Assembly (NCBI RefSeq): GCF_046195335.1
Contig: NZ_CP176093.1
DNA: 64,000 bases
Source: Methanospirillum lacunae
Lineage (GTDB): Archaea > Halobacteriota > Methanomicrobia > Methanomicrobiales > Methanospirillaceae
Reading direction: 5' to 3' (one strand)
The notes beneath the pieces were generated by a model. It did no database searches and was not told the origin of the DNA. It worked only from the letters and a program-made list of their open reading frames with translations. The translations under genes and the position numbers were made by a program. Shown piece by piece: positions 44,986 to 54,624 of this stretch (position 1 is its first letter; the number at the start of each line of letters is the position of its first letter).

Positions 44986-46161
44986 TTATCCTTTTATCAG
45001 TGAATAAGTGAGCAGGGCCGTGTTGTTTCGATCCGCCATTGTAAGGTTTTTATCTTGACCAGAAACCATCATTACCTGATTTAGAAGTTTGATGTATGCA
45101 GACTCTGTCTCCATAATTATCTGATCCTGACATGTTGTTCGAGTCATCGAAATGCGGGAGAATGAGAGATTGTTACCGGATAGACTATATTGACCATTAT
45201 ATAAGTTACATCCGGATGTTCCTGAAATGGAACCATTTTTATCAAATGTAACTGAAATCCGGGTATCATTGGATAGTCGGACAGGAATACCATCCTTGCG
45301 AAGATATGTAGTGAGATACCAGGCCGTGTTACTTAATGTTCTATTGGAATTAATTGGTGAAACAGTGTATTGTTCAAGAATTTTATCAAGATGAATAATC
45401 ATAGGTTCGAGGAGATTAGGTATTGATCCATTCGTTGCTTTAATTGTCTGATTCTTGTATCTTATAGTATAGATAATAGCATTAGGAGATGGGTTTGTTA
45501 ACTGAGTCTGTGGTTTTATCGCTGTAATATTCATTTTATTACAGATTGATGTCAGGTTATCCATCTCATTATCAGATAAGTTTATTGAATGGATTTGTGA
45601 CCATTTGGTTATCTCTCCGTGTTTATCTGGAAAAATTTTTAGTTCTTCATACGACCCTGTTGTTCCTCCTGACTTTTCAAATGAAATTAACGATTCAGAT
45701 CTATTTGCAATCCTGCTACCATCTACTGGTTCGATAGAAATAACTTCTACTGGATCACCGGACATTATAATTGAAACAGCATCATGTACTGGTCGTAACT
45801 GAAATGTAACTTTGGTCCCGTTTACTTTAAGATCTGGAGGAAGAGATAATGGCTGATAGTGATGACCGTCATCACTTTTAATTATATAAGCCCCTCCTTC
45901 AAGATCCTGAAATTGTATTATTCCTGTTCCGGTAATTATAGATAGGTTACTATCTGATGAATCAGATCCACCAACTGAAACATTATGAGAAGAATTTATA
46001 TCTTTATCCATGGTTGGGATAACTGTTGATGTAGATGAATGGGTCTGATTTTGAACTCTCTTGTTCAGATCTGTGGAGAAATATACTGTAAGAAGGCAAA
46101 TTACTACCAGTATCAGGATAATTATCAGAAGAAGACGTTTATACTGTTTCATATTATTCAC
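44986..46161 (-). CDS. Membrane-anchored META-domain protein
   Basis: A 391-aa protein anchored by one N-terminal helix (about 8-28) and facing outward. The region 35-160 is a Ser/Thr-rich linker and beta-rich domain with an OB-like part (GTGIIQFQDLEGGAYII). The C-terminal 110 residues form a META domain as in HslJ: WYLTTYLRKDG, ISVTFDKNGSISGTSGCNLY, and TRTTCQDQIIMETESAYIKL with the conserved Cys pair. META proteins are linked to secretion and drug resistance in bacteria, without a known mechanism. The start is GTG at 46161; ATG at 46152 is equally possible. Confidence 0.82.
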   Translation of the reverse strand: MNNMKQYKRLLLIIILILVVICLLTVYFSTDLNKRVQNQTHSSTSTVIPTMDKDINSSHNVSVGGSDSSDSNLSIITGTGIIQFQDLEGGAYIIKSDDGHHYQPLSLPPDLKVNGTKVTFQLRPVHDAVSIIMSGDPVEVISIEPVDGSRIANRSESLISFEKSGGTTGSYEELKIFPDKHGEITKWSQIHSINLSDNEMDNLTSICNKMNITAIKPQTQLTNPSPNAIIYTIRYKNQTIKATNGSIPNLLEPMIIHLDKILEQYTVSPINSNRTLSNTAWYLTTYLRKDGIPVRLSNDTRISVTFDKNGSISGTSGCNLYNGQYSLSGNNLSFSRISMTRTTCQDQIIMETESAYIKLLNQVMMVSGQDKNLTMADRNNTALLTYSLIKG

Positions 46162-46257
46162 AGATTACCATTAGGTTACTCTGAATGATATGAGTGTCTT
46201 CTGGTTATCCTATAAAAAAATACTTAAGATGAAACTCTTCACTCATGAAATTTCTGT

Positions 46258-48642
46258 TTAAGATCTCTTCGTTTCTATTCTATACAATCCAACTGGAACC
46301 TGTATCTCAAATCGTGCTCCTTCTCCAGGTATTCCAGTTTCACTAATGTCTAGTCCGGTTGATGTCAATATCTCATGTACCAGAAAAAGACCTAACCCGG
46401 TATTGTGTCCAACACCCTGCTCAAATATTCTCAATTTCTCTTCAGGTAGGACACCTACACCGTTATCTTCCAGGATAAGAGTTATTGAATTACCATCAGC
46501 CCGTACTGACATTTTTATATTATTTACTTTTTCGCCATGGCGAAGTGAATTTTCCATCAGATTATACAGAGCTCGTGAAAAGAGAGGATCTGTTCTGACA
46601 AAAATATCTGAAACCTGATTATCAATGGTGATACCGTTAAGGTTCAGTTGGCTGGCAGCCTGATCAAAAGCCTTTCCAGCATTAATCCATTCACTCTCTC
46701 TGATCCCAAGGCTTTGATAATCACGAGTGAACTCAATAAGGTATTTGATACCATCCACAGCATTTTGAGCCTGATTGATAGTATCAGAAATATATTTATC
46801 ATACTCATCTCCATCTTTTACAAGATCCAGAAATCCCCCTAACGTTGTTAATTTATTTAAAATGTCATGACGTGTTAAATCAGATAATAATTGCAGGCGG
46901 TGATTCTTCTGCATTAACGCCTTTTGTACTGATTTATATGCAGAAATATCTCTTCCAATTATTTGTATACCATTAAATTGATTTTCATGATAAATCGGTA
47001 CCCCACGCATATCGAGGGTAACATATCTACCATCTTTACATTTTATTTGTATTTCAAAATGAGAAATGGGCTTTCCAGTACAAACTTCCATTTGCATACG
47101 AGCAATCTTATCTTGATCATCTTGAGAAAAAAGATCCAACCGGAGAGGTTTGCCCAATACTTTTGATATATCATATCCGGTCATTTCATAAAATGAAGGA
47201 GAAATATATATGGGCATATACTGGTCATTTAACATTATAATGAGGTCTTCACTCCTCTCTACCAGACCCCGATACCTTCCTTCACTCATCTTGAGTTCTT
47301 CTTCAGTGATCCTTATCTGTTCATAAGCTGCAGCTAATTCAAAATTCTTTGTCTGAAGGATTTCTTCTGTCTTTTTCCTCCTCACTATACCCCACGTTCC
47401 ATTCATGAGAAGGTTAAGCTGACGAACATCTTCGTCATTATATTCCTCTGTTTTATTGGCAACTCCTGCCACCATCACAATTTTACCACTATTAAAAACA
47501 GGAACATTCATGTGACGTTTAAATGGAATATTTATAGGAAGCAATTCTTTAATTTCAGATGGATTTGGAGAATATTCATTTGTAATTACTGCTGTCCGCT
47601 TTCTTACCGCTTCACCCCAGAGTCCAGTATTTTTTACCTGATAAGATATTGGCTTTTCAGATACGACGCATTCATTTAACGTTCGTTCTGACCAGGAATA
47701 TAATGTCATAGTATGTTCATCATCAGTCAAAAACGCAAGATATCCATACTGGCTTTCGGTTATAGTGACAGCACTTTCTAAAGCAAAATCAGTTATATCT
47801 TTCAGGTTTTTATCCCTGATTGCGTATAATCCAATCATTGCTTCAAGCCGAATCTCATTTAGCATCCGGCTCTTCTCTTCTTTTTTCCTGACACTAATGT
47901 CACGAACAATTGCTTGCAGAAGTATGCGACCGTGTATGACCAGTTGACTCATCGTTACTGAAGTATCAATCACAGTTCCATCTGGTCTGAAAAATTGCCA
48001 CTCAAAAACTGGTATTTCTCCTGAAAGAGCCCTGAAAATATTTAACTCAAAAAGATCTTTCGCAGATCTGCCATCCGGCTGAACCGATGTTGAGATCTCT
48101 GAAGGAACTATCCCAATTACTGTTTCCCTATCCAGACCAAGAAGCGTGATCCCTCTTTGATTACTATCAACAATACGATCATGATCGAGAATAAAAATTG
48201 CCTCTCCTGCCGATTCAAAAAACTGCCTGAATGTCTCCTCACTTTCTTTCAATTTTGTAGAAGCACTTCGGGTTGAGACGGCTTTTTTAATTTTATGAGC
48301 AAGTTCGGTAAATTGTGCTTTAGGATCACCACCTTTCTGAAGATAGAAATCAGCACCACTATTCAGGGCTTCTATAACAATTTCTTCTCTTCCTCTTCCA
48401 GTAAAGAGAATAAAAGGAAGATCAGGCCAGGTTGTCCGAACTTCACGCAGGAGTAAAAGCCCGCTCATCTCAGGCATCTCATAATCAGATACTACTGCAT
48501 CATATTCCCCAATATGAAGTTTGTTGATTGCTTCTTCCCCTGATTGTGCTACATGTATCTTGAATTCACCGATTTTTTCAAGAAACATCCGACCAATATC
48601 AAGGAGGACGGGTTCATCATCAACAAGTAAGACGGTAATCAT
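46258..48642 (-). CDS. Hybrid sensor: receiver-PAS-GAF-PAS-histidine kinase
   Basis: A 794-aa soluble sensor kinase. The receiver domain (1-120) has Asp53 (VSDYEMP) as phospho-acceptor, then PAS (about 135-255), GAF (about 270-435), PAS (about 465-580), the dimerisation helix with LTRHDILNKL (His592) and an HATPase domain with N box near 698 (MENSLRHG), G1 at 726-730 (DNGVG) and G2 (TGLGLFLV). The HDILNK box differs from the common HELRTP type and is repeated in another kinase of the window. The receiver at the N-terminus suggests input from another kinase. No membrane segment is present. Confidence 0.93.
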   Translation of the reverse strand: MITVLLVDDEPVLLDIGRMFLEKIGEFKIHVAQSGEEAINKLHIGEYDAVVSDYEMPEMSGLLLLREVRTTWPDLPFILFTGRGREEIVIEALNSGADFYLQKGGDPKAQFTELAHKIKKAVSTRSASTKLKESEETFRQFFESAGEAIFILDHDRIVDSNQRGITLLGLDRETVIGIVPSEISTSVQPDGRSAKDLFELNIFRALSGEIPVFEWQFFRPDGTVIDTSVTMSQLVIHGRILLQAIVRDISVRKKEEKSRMLNEIRLEAMIGLYAIRDKNLKDITDFALESAVTITESQYGYLAFLTDDEHTMTLYSWSERTLNECVVSEKPISYQVKNTGLWGEAVRKRTAVITNEYSPNPSEIKELLPINIPFKRHMNVPVFNSGKIVMVAGVANKTEEYNDEDVRQLNLLMNGTWGIVRRKKTEEILQTKNFELAAAYEQIRITEEELKMSEGRYRGLVERSEDLIIMLNDQYMPIYISPSFYEMTGYDISKVLGKPLRLDLFSQDDQDKIARMQMEVCTGKPISHFEIQIKCKDGRYVTLDMRGVPIYHENQFNGIQIIGRDISAYKSVQKALMQKNHRLQLLSDLTRHDILNKLTTLGGFLDLVKDGDEYDKYISDTINQAQNAVDGIKYLIEFTRDYQSLGIRESEWINAGKAFDQAASQLNLNGITIDNQVSDIFVRTDPLFSRALYNLMENSLRHGEKVNNIKMSVRADGNSITLILEDNGVGVLPEEKLRIFEQGVGHNTGLGLFLVHEILTSTGLDISETGIPGEGARFEIQVPVGLYRIETKRS

Positions 48643-48736
48643 AATTACAAAATTTGCGATTATACCGTTGGATGGGGACCTATATAGGCAATTTCATTGA
48701 TATGGTGCGAAAATACTATCTGGTTCCCATACAGAA

Positions 48737-49171
48737 ATGGGTATGAGCGGCATGATTACCATATCTTGGTTTTATACAACAAGTCATGTTTTAATGGTCG
48801 GGCTAGGGATGCTCTATCTTTTTGGAAGTAAGGATACGAAAAGAAAAATTGAACACATTGCATGGAGTGTGCCTATCCCTCCTGATCTTCTATCTCGATT
48901 ACGAGAATTTTCACCGGTATCAATTTCTAAAGTTTCTGGCATATATTTGGACGATGTCTTTGATATTTTAAAAGGTAACAAAACAAAAACAGCTCCCGAA
49001 GTAATTGATAAACTCAATAAAACCATCGAAATTTTAATAAAACAAGATGAAGAACTTGAACGAGAAGCCGCAAAAATTGGATTTATGATAAGAGGATTTG
49101 ATGCTATTGAACAGCGCGAACATGAAAAAACCGATCAGCCGAAAAGGATTACTGGTAAAGGGAAGACGTAG
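48737..49171 (+). CDS. Hypothetical membrane-anchored helical protein
   Basis: A 144-aa protein with one N-terminal membrane helix (about 8-29) and a charged cytoplasmic part. The middle has SVPIPPDLLSRLREFSP, a possible amphipathic segment, and the rest (ELEREAAKIGFMIRGFDAI) is coiled-coil-like. No family is recognised. Three in-frame ATGs (48737, 48743, 48752) compete and none has a strong ribosome site. It is divergent from the hybrid sensor gene. Confidence 0.65.
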   Translation: MGMSGMITISWFYTTSHVLMVGLGMLYLFGSKDTKRKIEHIAWSVPIPPDLLSRLREFSPVSISKVSGIYLDDVFDILKGNKTKTAPEVIDKLNKTIEILIKQDEELEREAAKIGFMIRGFDAIEQREHEKTDQPKRITGKGKT

Positions 49172-49525
49172 TATTTTTTTGGGGGTATAATATTCAAAGT
49201 GGTGATACAGATTTAGTATTCCGTTAACTAACAACAGGCGTACCAATGTATAATATTATAGTTTTTTCTTTTCATGGATTATTCTTTTTTAGAACAACTG
49301 CAATAATGTGAAAACCCGTAATCATATTACCCTGTTTCTTTATTTTTATACCATCACATTATTCTCTGGGAGAAAATATCTCATCCATAGGATTTGATAA
49401 AACATTACCTGATTCTATACAATATTCCTAATTCCATATAAAAAAAGAATAGAGAGATCTATGAATGTGTAAATGTATACGATAGACTCATTTGAATAGA
49501 CCTATAATGTAGGTATTAAAGACCC
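49172..49525. other. Intergenic stretch without a gene
   Basis: The 354 AT-rich bases between the small membrane protein and the Cache sensor kinase hold no convincing open frame, RNA gene or strong inverted repeat. A T run followed by GGGGGTATAATA at about 49173-49190 might combine a terminator and a promoter-like element. Confidence 0.5.
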
Positions 49526-52306
49526 ATGATGGCATCGACATCAACGGTCGGACAATCCCTGAGTTCTACAATGTTTCTTAAAACCATTAAGCGATTGATA
49601 GGAAAATTCAGATTACGCACAGTACTGACGATTTCGCTGGTGGTACTACTTGTTTGTGCCATGGGGATTATCTGGGTTTTTTCATTTCTCAATAGCCAGT
49701 ATATTGTTTCAGATCTCGCCGGACAATTAGAGAATGAAATATCGGATAGGATTGTCCAGCACCTAGATGTATATCTTGAAACTCCACAACTTGTCAATAA
49801 ACTTTGTCTTGATAGTATCAAATTTGGAGGAGTAGATATCCATGATAATTCTGCCCTTGAAAAATATTTCAGAGCCCTATCATATCGATTTCCTACTGTA
49901 GAATCAATATGTTACGCAAATGAGGAGGATGGAAATTACACAATTATATCTACTATAGGATCTGAAGGTATCACAAATGGAACTGACCGATATCTAGGGT
50001 TCTCAAGAGCAAGTACAAATTATTCATTCGAAGAATACCTGACTGACAATGAAGGCAGAATAATCAGACAGACAGTAAAACCATTACCATATGATCCCAG
50101 GACACGACCTTGGTATAAAACAGCCATAACTTCTGATAAACCTTCCTGGACTCCGATATATATGTGGGTTGAGGGAGTAGTAAGCCAGGATGCAGTTATT
50201 CCGGTACACTCAATTGATAATCGTATTATCGGAGTATTGGACACCTCATTAACACTTATAGGTATATCTGATTTTTTACAAAATCTGGAAATTTCCCAAA
50301 ATGGAGAGGCATTTATATTAGAAAAATCCGGACTTCTTATCGCTTCATCAGAGTCAAATAATACATATTCTAATGAAAATGGGACCTTAATCCGCCTATC
50401 AGCTCTAAATTCATCTGATTTAATAATACAAGCAACAACCCGATATCTGATAAACCAAGCCCACTTAAATGGTAATATCACTGTACAAGAGCAATTTAAA
50501 CTCGATATCAACAATACTCGTGAGTGGATTCAGGTTACGCCATACCAGGATCAATATGGATTGGATTGGCTCATTGTTGTTGCCATTCCTGAATCAGACA
50601 TAATGGGTAAGATTAATCATAACAATAATTTGACATTTCTTCTTATTGTTACCGTAGTAATATGTATTATATTCCTTTGTATTGGTCTTGCACGATGGAT
50701 TACCAGACCAATCTTATCATTAAACCGATCTGCCCGATCACTTTCCAGAGGAAATTGGACAGACTGGACTGATCTTGATCGACATGATGAAATTGGTGAG
50801 CTTTCTCAGTCATTCAAGCAAATGGCCAATCAATTGCGGACTACATTTGTTTCTTTAAAAAGTAGTGAGGAGCGATACATCAGGTTATTTCAATCTTCAG
50901 CAGATGCAATTCTTCTCTTTGATAATTTCACTCTTGTCCAGATGAATAAAGCCGGAGAAGAGATGTTTAATATTGCATCAAAGGATGCAATTGGTTTAGA
51001 TATCAGAAATTTATTTGCCGATATTGGACTCGGGATTGGAGATATGATCCGCCAGGGATCAGAAAGTGGGAAATCCTATTTGGATCGGACTATATCACGG
51101 ACCAATAACAGCGAAGAGCAGTATATGAATATCCGTCTTACGCATATTCCCGATGAAAATAGAAATTTAAGTCTGGTTCATATAAGAGATATTTCAGATC
51201 AACGAAAAGCCATTATTGCATTTGCAGAGCAGGATGCATTAAAAGAATCCTATAACCAAATTAATACAATCCTACAATTACTCCCAGATCCAACCTTTGT
51301 TATAAATGCAGAAGGACAGATCATTATCTGGAACCGGGCAATTGAGAAGTTAACAGGAAAAAACTGGGATGAGATGATTGGAAAGAAGAATTATGCATAT
51401 TCTAAAGCACTTCATAATACAGAAAAACCAATTCTTATTGATATAGCTCTCTCTCCAAAAAGGTATGGTTTGGATTTATATCCAGATATCGAACAATCCG
51501 GAGATCTATTAAAAACGAGTTTCGATATTGATGTATCAGGAGAAAGAAAGTTTTTCTCTTGTCTGGCCGGACCATTGTACAATAAAGTCGGTGAGATAAT
51601 TGGAGCCATTGAATCTATCAGGGATATCACATCACACAAACTAAATGAAGAAGCCCTGCTTATCGCTAATAAAAAATTAAATCTTCTTTCAAGTATTACT
51701 CGTCATGATATTCTGAATAAGATAATGATTACGAAAGCACATCTCTTCCTTCTTGATGATACCAATCTTACATCTGAACAAATAGAATCTACTTCAGCGA
51801 TCAAACGTTCAATGATTGAAATCGAGCATTTCGTGTCGTTCACAAAAACGTATCAGGAACTTGGATTACATGTACCAATTTGGCAGGATGTAGGTGAAAC
51901 ATGTAATAGGGTTATAAAGGACATCAATGTAGGGTCAATAATCATCCTAAATAACGTTTTTGGTATTTCTATCCTTGCTGATCCTTTATTTGAGAAAGTC
52001 TGTTACAACATAATCGAAAATGCTATACGTCATGGAGAAAATCTTTCAGAGATTTCAATTTCTGGTGTTGAGCAAAATGGAAAACTCACGTTAATATTTG
52101 AAGATAACGGGATCGGAATCTCAACAGAAAATAAAGAGATCATATTTGAACGTGGGTTTGGAAAAAATACAGGATATGGATTATTTCTTACCAGAGAAAT
52201 CTTATCGATTTCAGATATTAGTATAATTGAGAGTGGACAACCCGGTTTCGGATGTCGTTTTGAAATTCTTGTCCCAAAAGGGAAATTCAGATTTAATAAT
52301 AAATAG
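49526..52306 (+). CDS. Membrane sensor histidine kinase: dCache-HAMP-PAS-PAS
   Basis: A 926-aa membrane kinase. TM1 lies at about 36-58, a large double-Cache outer domain at 60-370 (with DPRTRPWYKTA, the classic dCache motif), TM2 at about 373-393 and HAMP at 394-447. PAS domains sit near 455-565 and 580-705. The dimerisation helix has SITRHDILNKI (His727), and the ATPase domain has IENAIRHG, DNGIG and GYGLFLTREIL. The outer domain should bind a small organic ligand such as an amino acid or carboxylate. The kinase core closely resembles the hybrid sensor at 46258-48642. The start could be 49526, 49529 or 49571. Confidence 0.93.
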   Translation: MMASTSTVGQSLSSTMFLKTIKRLIGKFRLRTVLTISLVVLLVCAMGIIWVFSFLNSQYIVSDLAGQLENEISDRIVQHLDVYLETPQLVNKLCLDSIKFGGVDIHDNSALEKYFRALSYRFPTVESICYANEEDGNYTIISTIGSEGITNGTDRYLGFSRASTNYSFEEYLTDNEGRIIRQTVKPLPYDPRTRPWYKTAITSDKPSWTPIYMWVEGVVSQDAVIPVHSIDNRIIGVLDTSLTLIGISDFLQNLEISQNGEAFILEKSGLLIASSESNNTYSNENGTLIRLSALNSSDLIIQATTRYLINQAHLNGNITVQEQFKLDINNTREWIQVTPYQDQYGLDWLIVVAIPESDIMGKINHNNNLTFLLIVTVVICIIFLCIGLARWITRPILSLNRSARSLSRGNWTDWTDLDRHDEIGELSQSFKQMANQLRTTFVSLKSSEERYIRLFQSSADAILLFDNFTLVQMNKAGEEMFNIASKDAIGLDIRNLFADIGLGIGDMIRQGSESGKSYLDRTISRTNNSEEQYMNIRLTHIPDENRNLSLVHIRDISDQRKAIIAFAEQDALKESYNQINTILQLLPDPTFVINAEGQIIIWNRAIEKLTGKNWDEMIGKKNYAYSKALHNTEKPILIDIALSPKRYGLDLYPDIEQSGDLLKTSFDIDVSGERKFFSCLAGPLYNKVGEIIGAIESIRDITSHKLNEEALLIANKKLNLLSSITRHDILNKIMITKAHLFLLDDTNLTSEQIESTSAIKRSMIEIEHFVSFTKTYQELGLHVPIWQDVGETCNRVIKDINVGSIIILNNVFGISILADPLFEKVCYNIIENAIRHGENLSEISISGVEQNGKLTLIFEDNGIGISTENKEIIFERGFGKNTGYGLFLTREILSISDISIIESGQPGFGCRFEILVPKGKFRFNNK

Positions 52307-52315
52307 TAAAAAAAG

Positions 52316-53002
52316 TTAGATTCCTGAATCATACAGGAGAGAGTAAAATCTGCTCGACATAAGTGAGATAAATGGTCCCAGGAACATACTCAAAACCCAT
52401 CCAACAATCCATCCGACTACAGGAATTATGATGAGCATTAGTTCTATGATAGTTACAACTGTCATTAGTATAAAAACCACTACCATGAGGGCTAAAAGGG
52501 AAACGATATAATGAATCCACCCGATTCTACCAATGGTAGATACGATCTCTCCAATCGCGAATGCCTCACCCATGGATCCGGTTCTTGCAAACCTGACAGA
52601 TCCAATGATACCAACCATTCCAAAGATTATTGCCAGGAATATAAAAATAAGAATTCCGGTTATAAATCCACCAAGAATTGGTAGTACAGAATTAATCGTA
52701 ATTTCCTTTCCTGAGATGATGATTCCAAATAATGCATAACCAATTGTAGCAAAGAGTACCAGCATCGGTATAATCATGTATACAATGTTTATGATACATA
52801 ATTTGACCCCATCAATAAAGAGACCAAAAAAAGATTCTTCTTCATATACTGGCTGATTTCCCCTCATTACCCGAACTGTATATCCATACATAATTGGAAA
52901 GATAATCGAACTGATAACGAGCATAATCCATCGGACCCATTTTCCAAATAGAGCTTCCTGAGCAAATCCCCAGGATTCACTTAATGCATCACTTATTCTC
53001 AT
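52316..53002 (-). CDS. DUF4013 family membrane protein
   Basis: A 228-aa protein with about six membrane helices fitting the archaeal DUF4013 family of unknown function. The N-terminal ISDALSESWGFAQEA and the middle segment GSVRFARTGSMGEAF are characteristic. A function cannot be given; roles in membrane organisation have been suggested from context only. It converges with the sensor kinase gene, with 9 bases between the stops. Confidence 0.8.
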   Translation of the reverse strand: MRISDALSESWGFAQEALFGKWVRWIMLVISSIIFPIMYGYTVRVMRGNQPVYEEESFFGLFIDGVKLCIINIVYMIIPMLVLFATIGYALFGIIISGKEITINSVLPILGGFITGILIFIFLAIIFGMVGIIGSVRFARTGSMGEAFAIGEIVSTIGRIGWIHYIVSLLALMVVVFILMTVVTIIELMLIIIPVVGWIVGWVLSMFLGPFISLMSSRFYSLLYDSGI

Positions 53003-53081
53003 GATATCACTATATGATGCTGTAATGTGCTGCTCCGATTATTATATAGATCGGTCATTTTGGAACTTCATGAATTTATTA

Positions 53082-53103
53082 TTAGAATGTATTTTCATTC
53101 TAA
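53082..53103. promoter_or_regulatory. Inverted repeat TTAGAATG-6-CATTCTAA near a TATA box
   Basis: The 8-base arms are perfect. Four bases further, TTTTATAAAA at 53107-53116 looks like a good TATA box pointing to the thioredoxin-like gene. That promoter would give a leader of about 140 bases. The repeat could be its operator. Confidence 0.4.
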
Positions 53104-53238
53104 ACGTTTTATAAAAGATATCAATGATGTACAAAATTTTTTTTGAATCAAATGTGAATTTTTTATAGTTAAGAGGCCACGTAAAAATTTATTAAATTAT
53201 AATCATTATTAGGCTCTACATATATCTATATACGTACT

Positions 53239-53260
53239 TCAACACCAGATTGGGTGTTGA
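53239..53260 (+). promoter_or_regulatory. Leader hairpin before the thioredoxin-like gene
   Basis: TCAACACC (53239-53246) and GGTGTTGA (53253-53260) are perfect complements around a six-base loop. The hairpin ends 14 bases before the ATG at 53275. In RNA it would be a stable stem that could restrict ribosome access; in DNA it could be an operator. Confidence 0.45.
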
Positions 53261-53274
53261 TAAGAGAATAAAAT

Positions 53275-53781
53275 ATGTTACAGTTATTTTATACAAATAT
53301 GATTAAGATTTTACAAATTGTTCTAATCTTGATTCTATTGTTATTAATTCATCCAGTCTCTGCTGTATTGTTCTACAATAATGGAACCGATATTCCTGGT
53401 GCTCATCTTGTTGAATTCTTAAACAATGACACAAATTTCTCATCATCTCCATTCCCAATACAGTTCTTTTACAATACTCATTGTGGATCATGTGTATCAT
53501 CTGTAAAATTTATCGATAATTTTACCATAAAGCACCCGGATATAGGGGTTGAATATCATGATCTATACAATAACACTGAGAGTTTTGCATTATATGAAGA
53601 AGCAAAAAAGCAGTATAACCGATCAGATCTATATTATCCAGTAATTTTTATCGGTGATATTGGGATTATGGGAAGTCCTGATATTGTGACTTACACCGAT
53701 CTTCTAACACTCTGGTATCAGAATCATGTGAAGACTGATCCCCTTACAGAAGTCAGATCATGGGTAAGATCAGTTATCTGA
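53275..53781 (+). CDS. Exported thioredoxin-fold protein with CGSC motif
   Basis: A 168-aa exported protein. A signal peptide covers residues 1-30 (ending HPVSA). The redox site is Cys70-Gly-Ser-Cys73 in FFYNTHCGSCVSSVKF, placed after the first strand as in thioredoxins, and the cis-proline region is YYPVIFIGD. It may reduce or form disulfides in exported proteins, several of which lie nearby. No DsbD/CcdA partner is seen beside it. ATGs at 53275 and 53299 are both possible. A stable hairpin lies in the leader. Confidence 0.8.
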   Translation: MLQLFYTNMIKILQIVLILILLLLIHPVSAVLFYNNGTDIPGAHLVEFLNNDTNFSSSPFPIQFFYNTHCGSCVSSVKFIDNFTIKHPDIGVEYHDLYNNTESFALYEEAKKQYNRSDLYYPVIFIGDIGIMGSPDIVTYTDLLTLWYQNHVKTDPLTEVRSWVRSVI

Positions 53782-53954
53782 TGAACATCTTTTTTTCTAC
53801 ATACTTGTAAGAATTCACTAATTAAGAAAAAGAAATACAATGGTAGTTGATATTACAATCATAGTAGCAACAAAACAATTAATTTAGAAGAATTTTCTAA
53901 AATTCTTCATATTTTTCTATAACCTTCAAATACTTATCAAGAAAATAAAAATGT

Positions 53955-54581
53955 ATGTTCGAAGACCTTATTCCTAATATCAGGGGGTTGCTATTATCAC
54001 CTGTTGAAACCTTTGAAAATCTTAAAAAATCATCATTATCTGAATCTCACCAGCATTTTGTAATTCTTCTTCTCGTATACACAGTTCTTGTAGGTGTTGT
54101 CACTGCAATATCTTCACTGATGGCCTACTACAATATGATGATTCAACTTATCTCAATTCCAATAATCGGTCAATTTCTTCTCCCTAAAATCGAATTATTT
54201 AAACCAATTATTCTCAATTTAAGTTTTTTTTCTGTATATTTACTTTTTATAACTCTGTTTTTTGGAATTTTTCTCAAAGGGTTTTTTCTCCATGTTTTTG
54301 TGATACTTCTTGGAGGAGAACAGGGAGTAACAAAAACAATTCAGGTTCTTATGTATTCAATAACTCCATTCTTGCTTCTTGGATGGATACCATATATCTC
54401 CATATTAGGGTTGATTTGGACTCTGATATTATGTGTTATCGGTTTTCATATCATACAGGAAATTCCGGTCTGGAAATCGGCTCTTATAATTATAATCCCA
54501 ATTATCTTTTTATTTACGGGATTAATTTTGGTTTTTTTTATAACATCATCACTCATTACTGCCACATCAGGAATAGTCTAA
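53955..54581 (+). CDS. Yip1-family membrane protein
   Basis: A 208-aa protein with five or six membrane helices. The N-terminus, LLLSPVETFENLKKS, is the typical start of prokaryotic Yip1/DUF1282-like proteins, and the region LLGGEQGVTKTIQVLMYSITP matches the family core. The function in prokaryotes is not established. A TATA-like AAATACTTAT about 26 bases before the ATG predicts a leaderless message. Confidence 0.82.
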   Translation: MFEDLIPNIRGLLLSPVETFENLKKSSLSESHQHFVILLLVYTVLVGVVTAISSLMAYYNMMIQLISIPIIGQFLLPKIELFKPIILNLSFFSVYLLFITLFFGIFLKGFFLHVFVILLGGEQGVTKTIQVLMYSITPFLLLGWIPYISILGLIWTLILCVIGFHIIQEIPVWKSALIIIIPIIFLFTGLILVFFITSSLITATSGIV

Positions 54582-54624
54582 TTACCTGATTTTCCATTTT
54601 CTCATCAAGGTATTTGTACACAAT

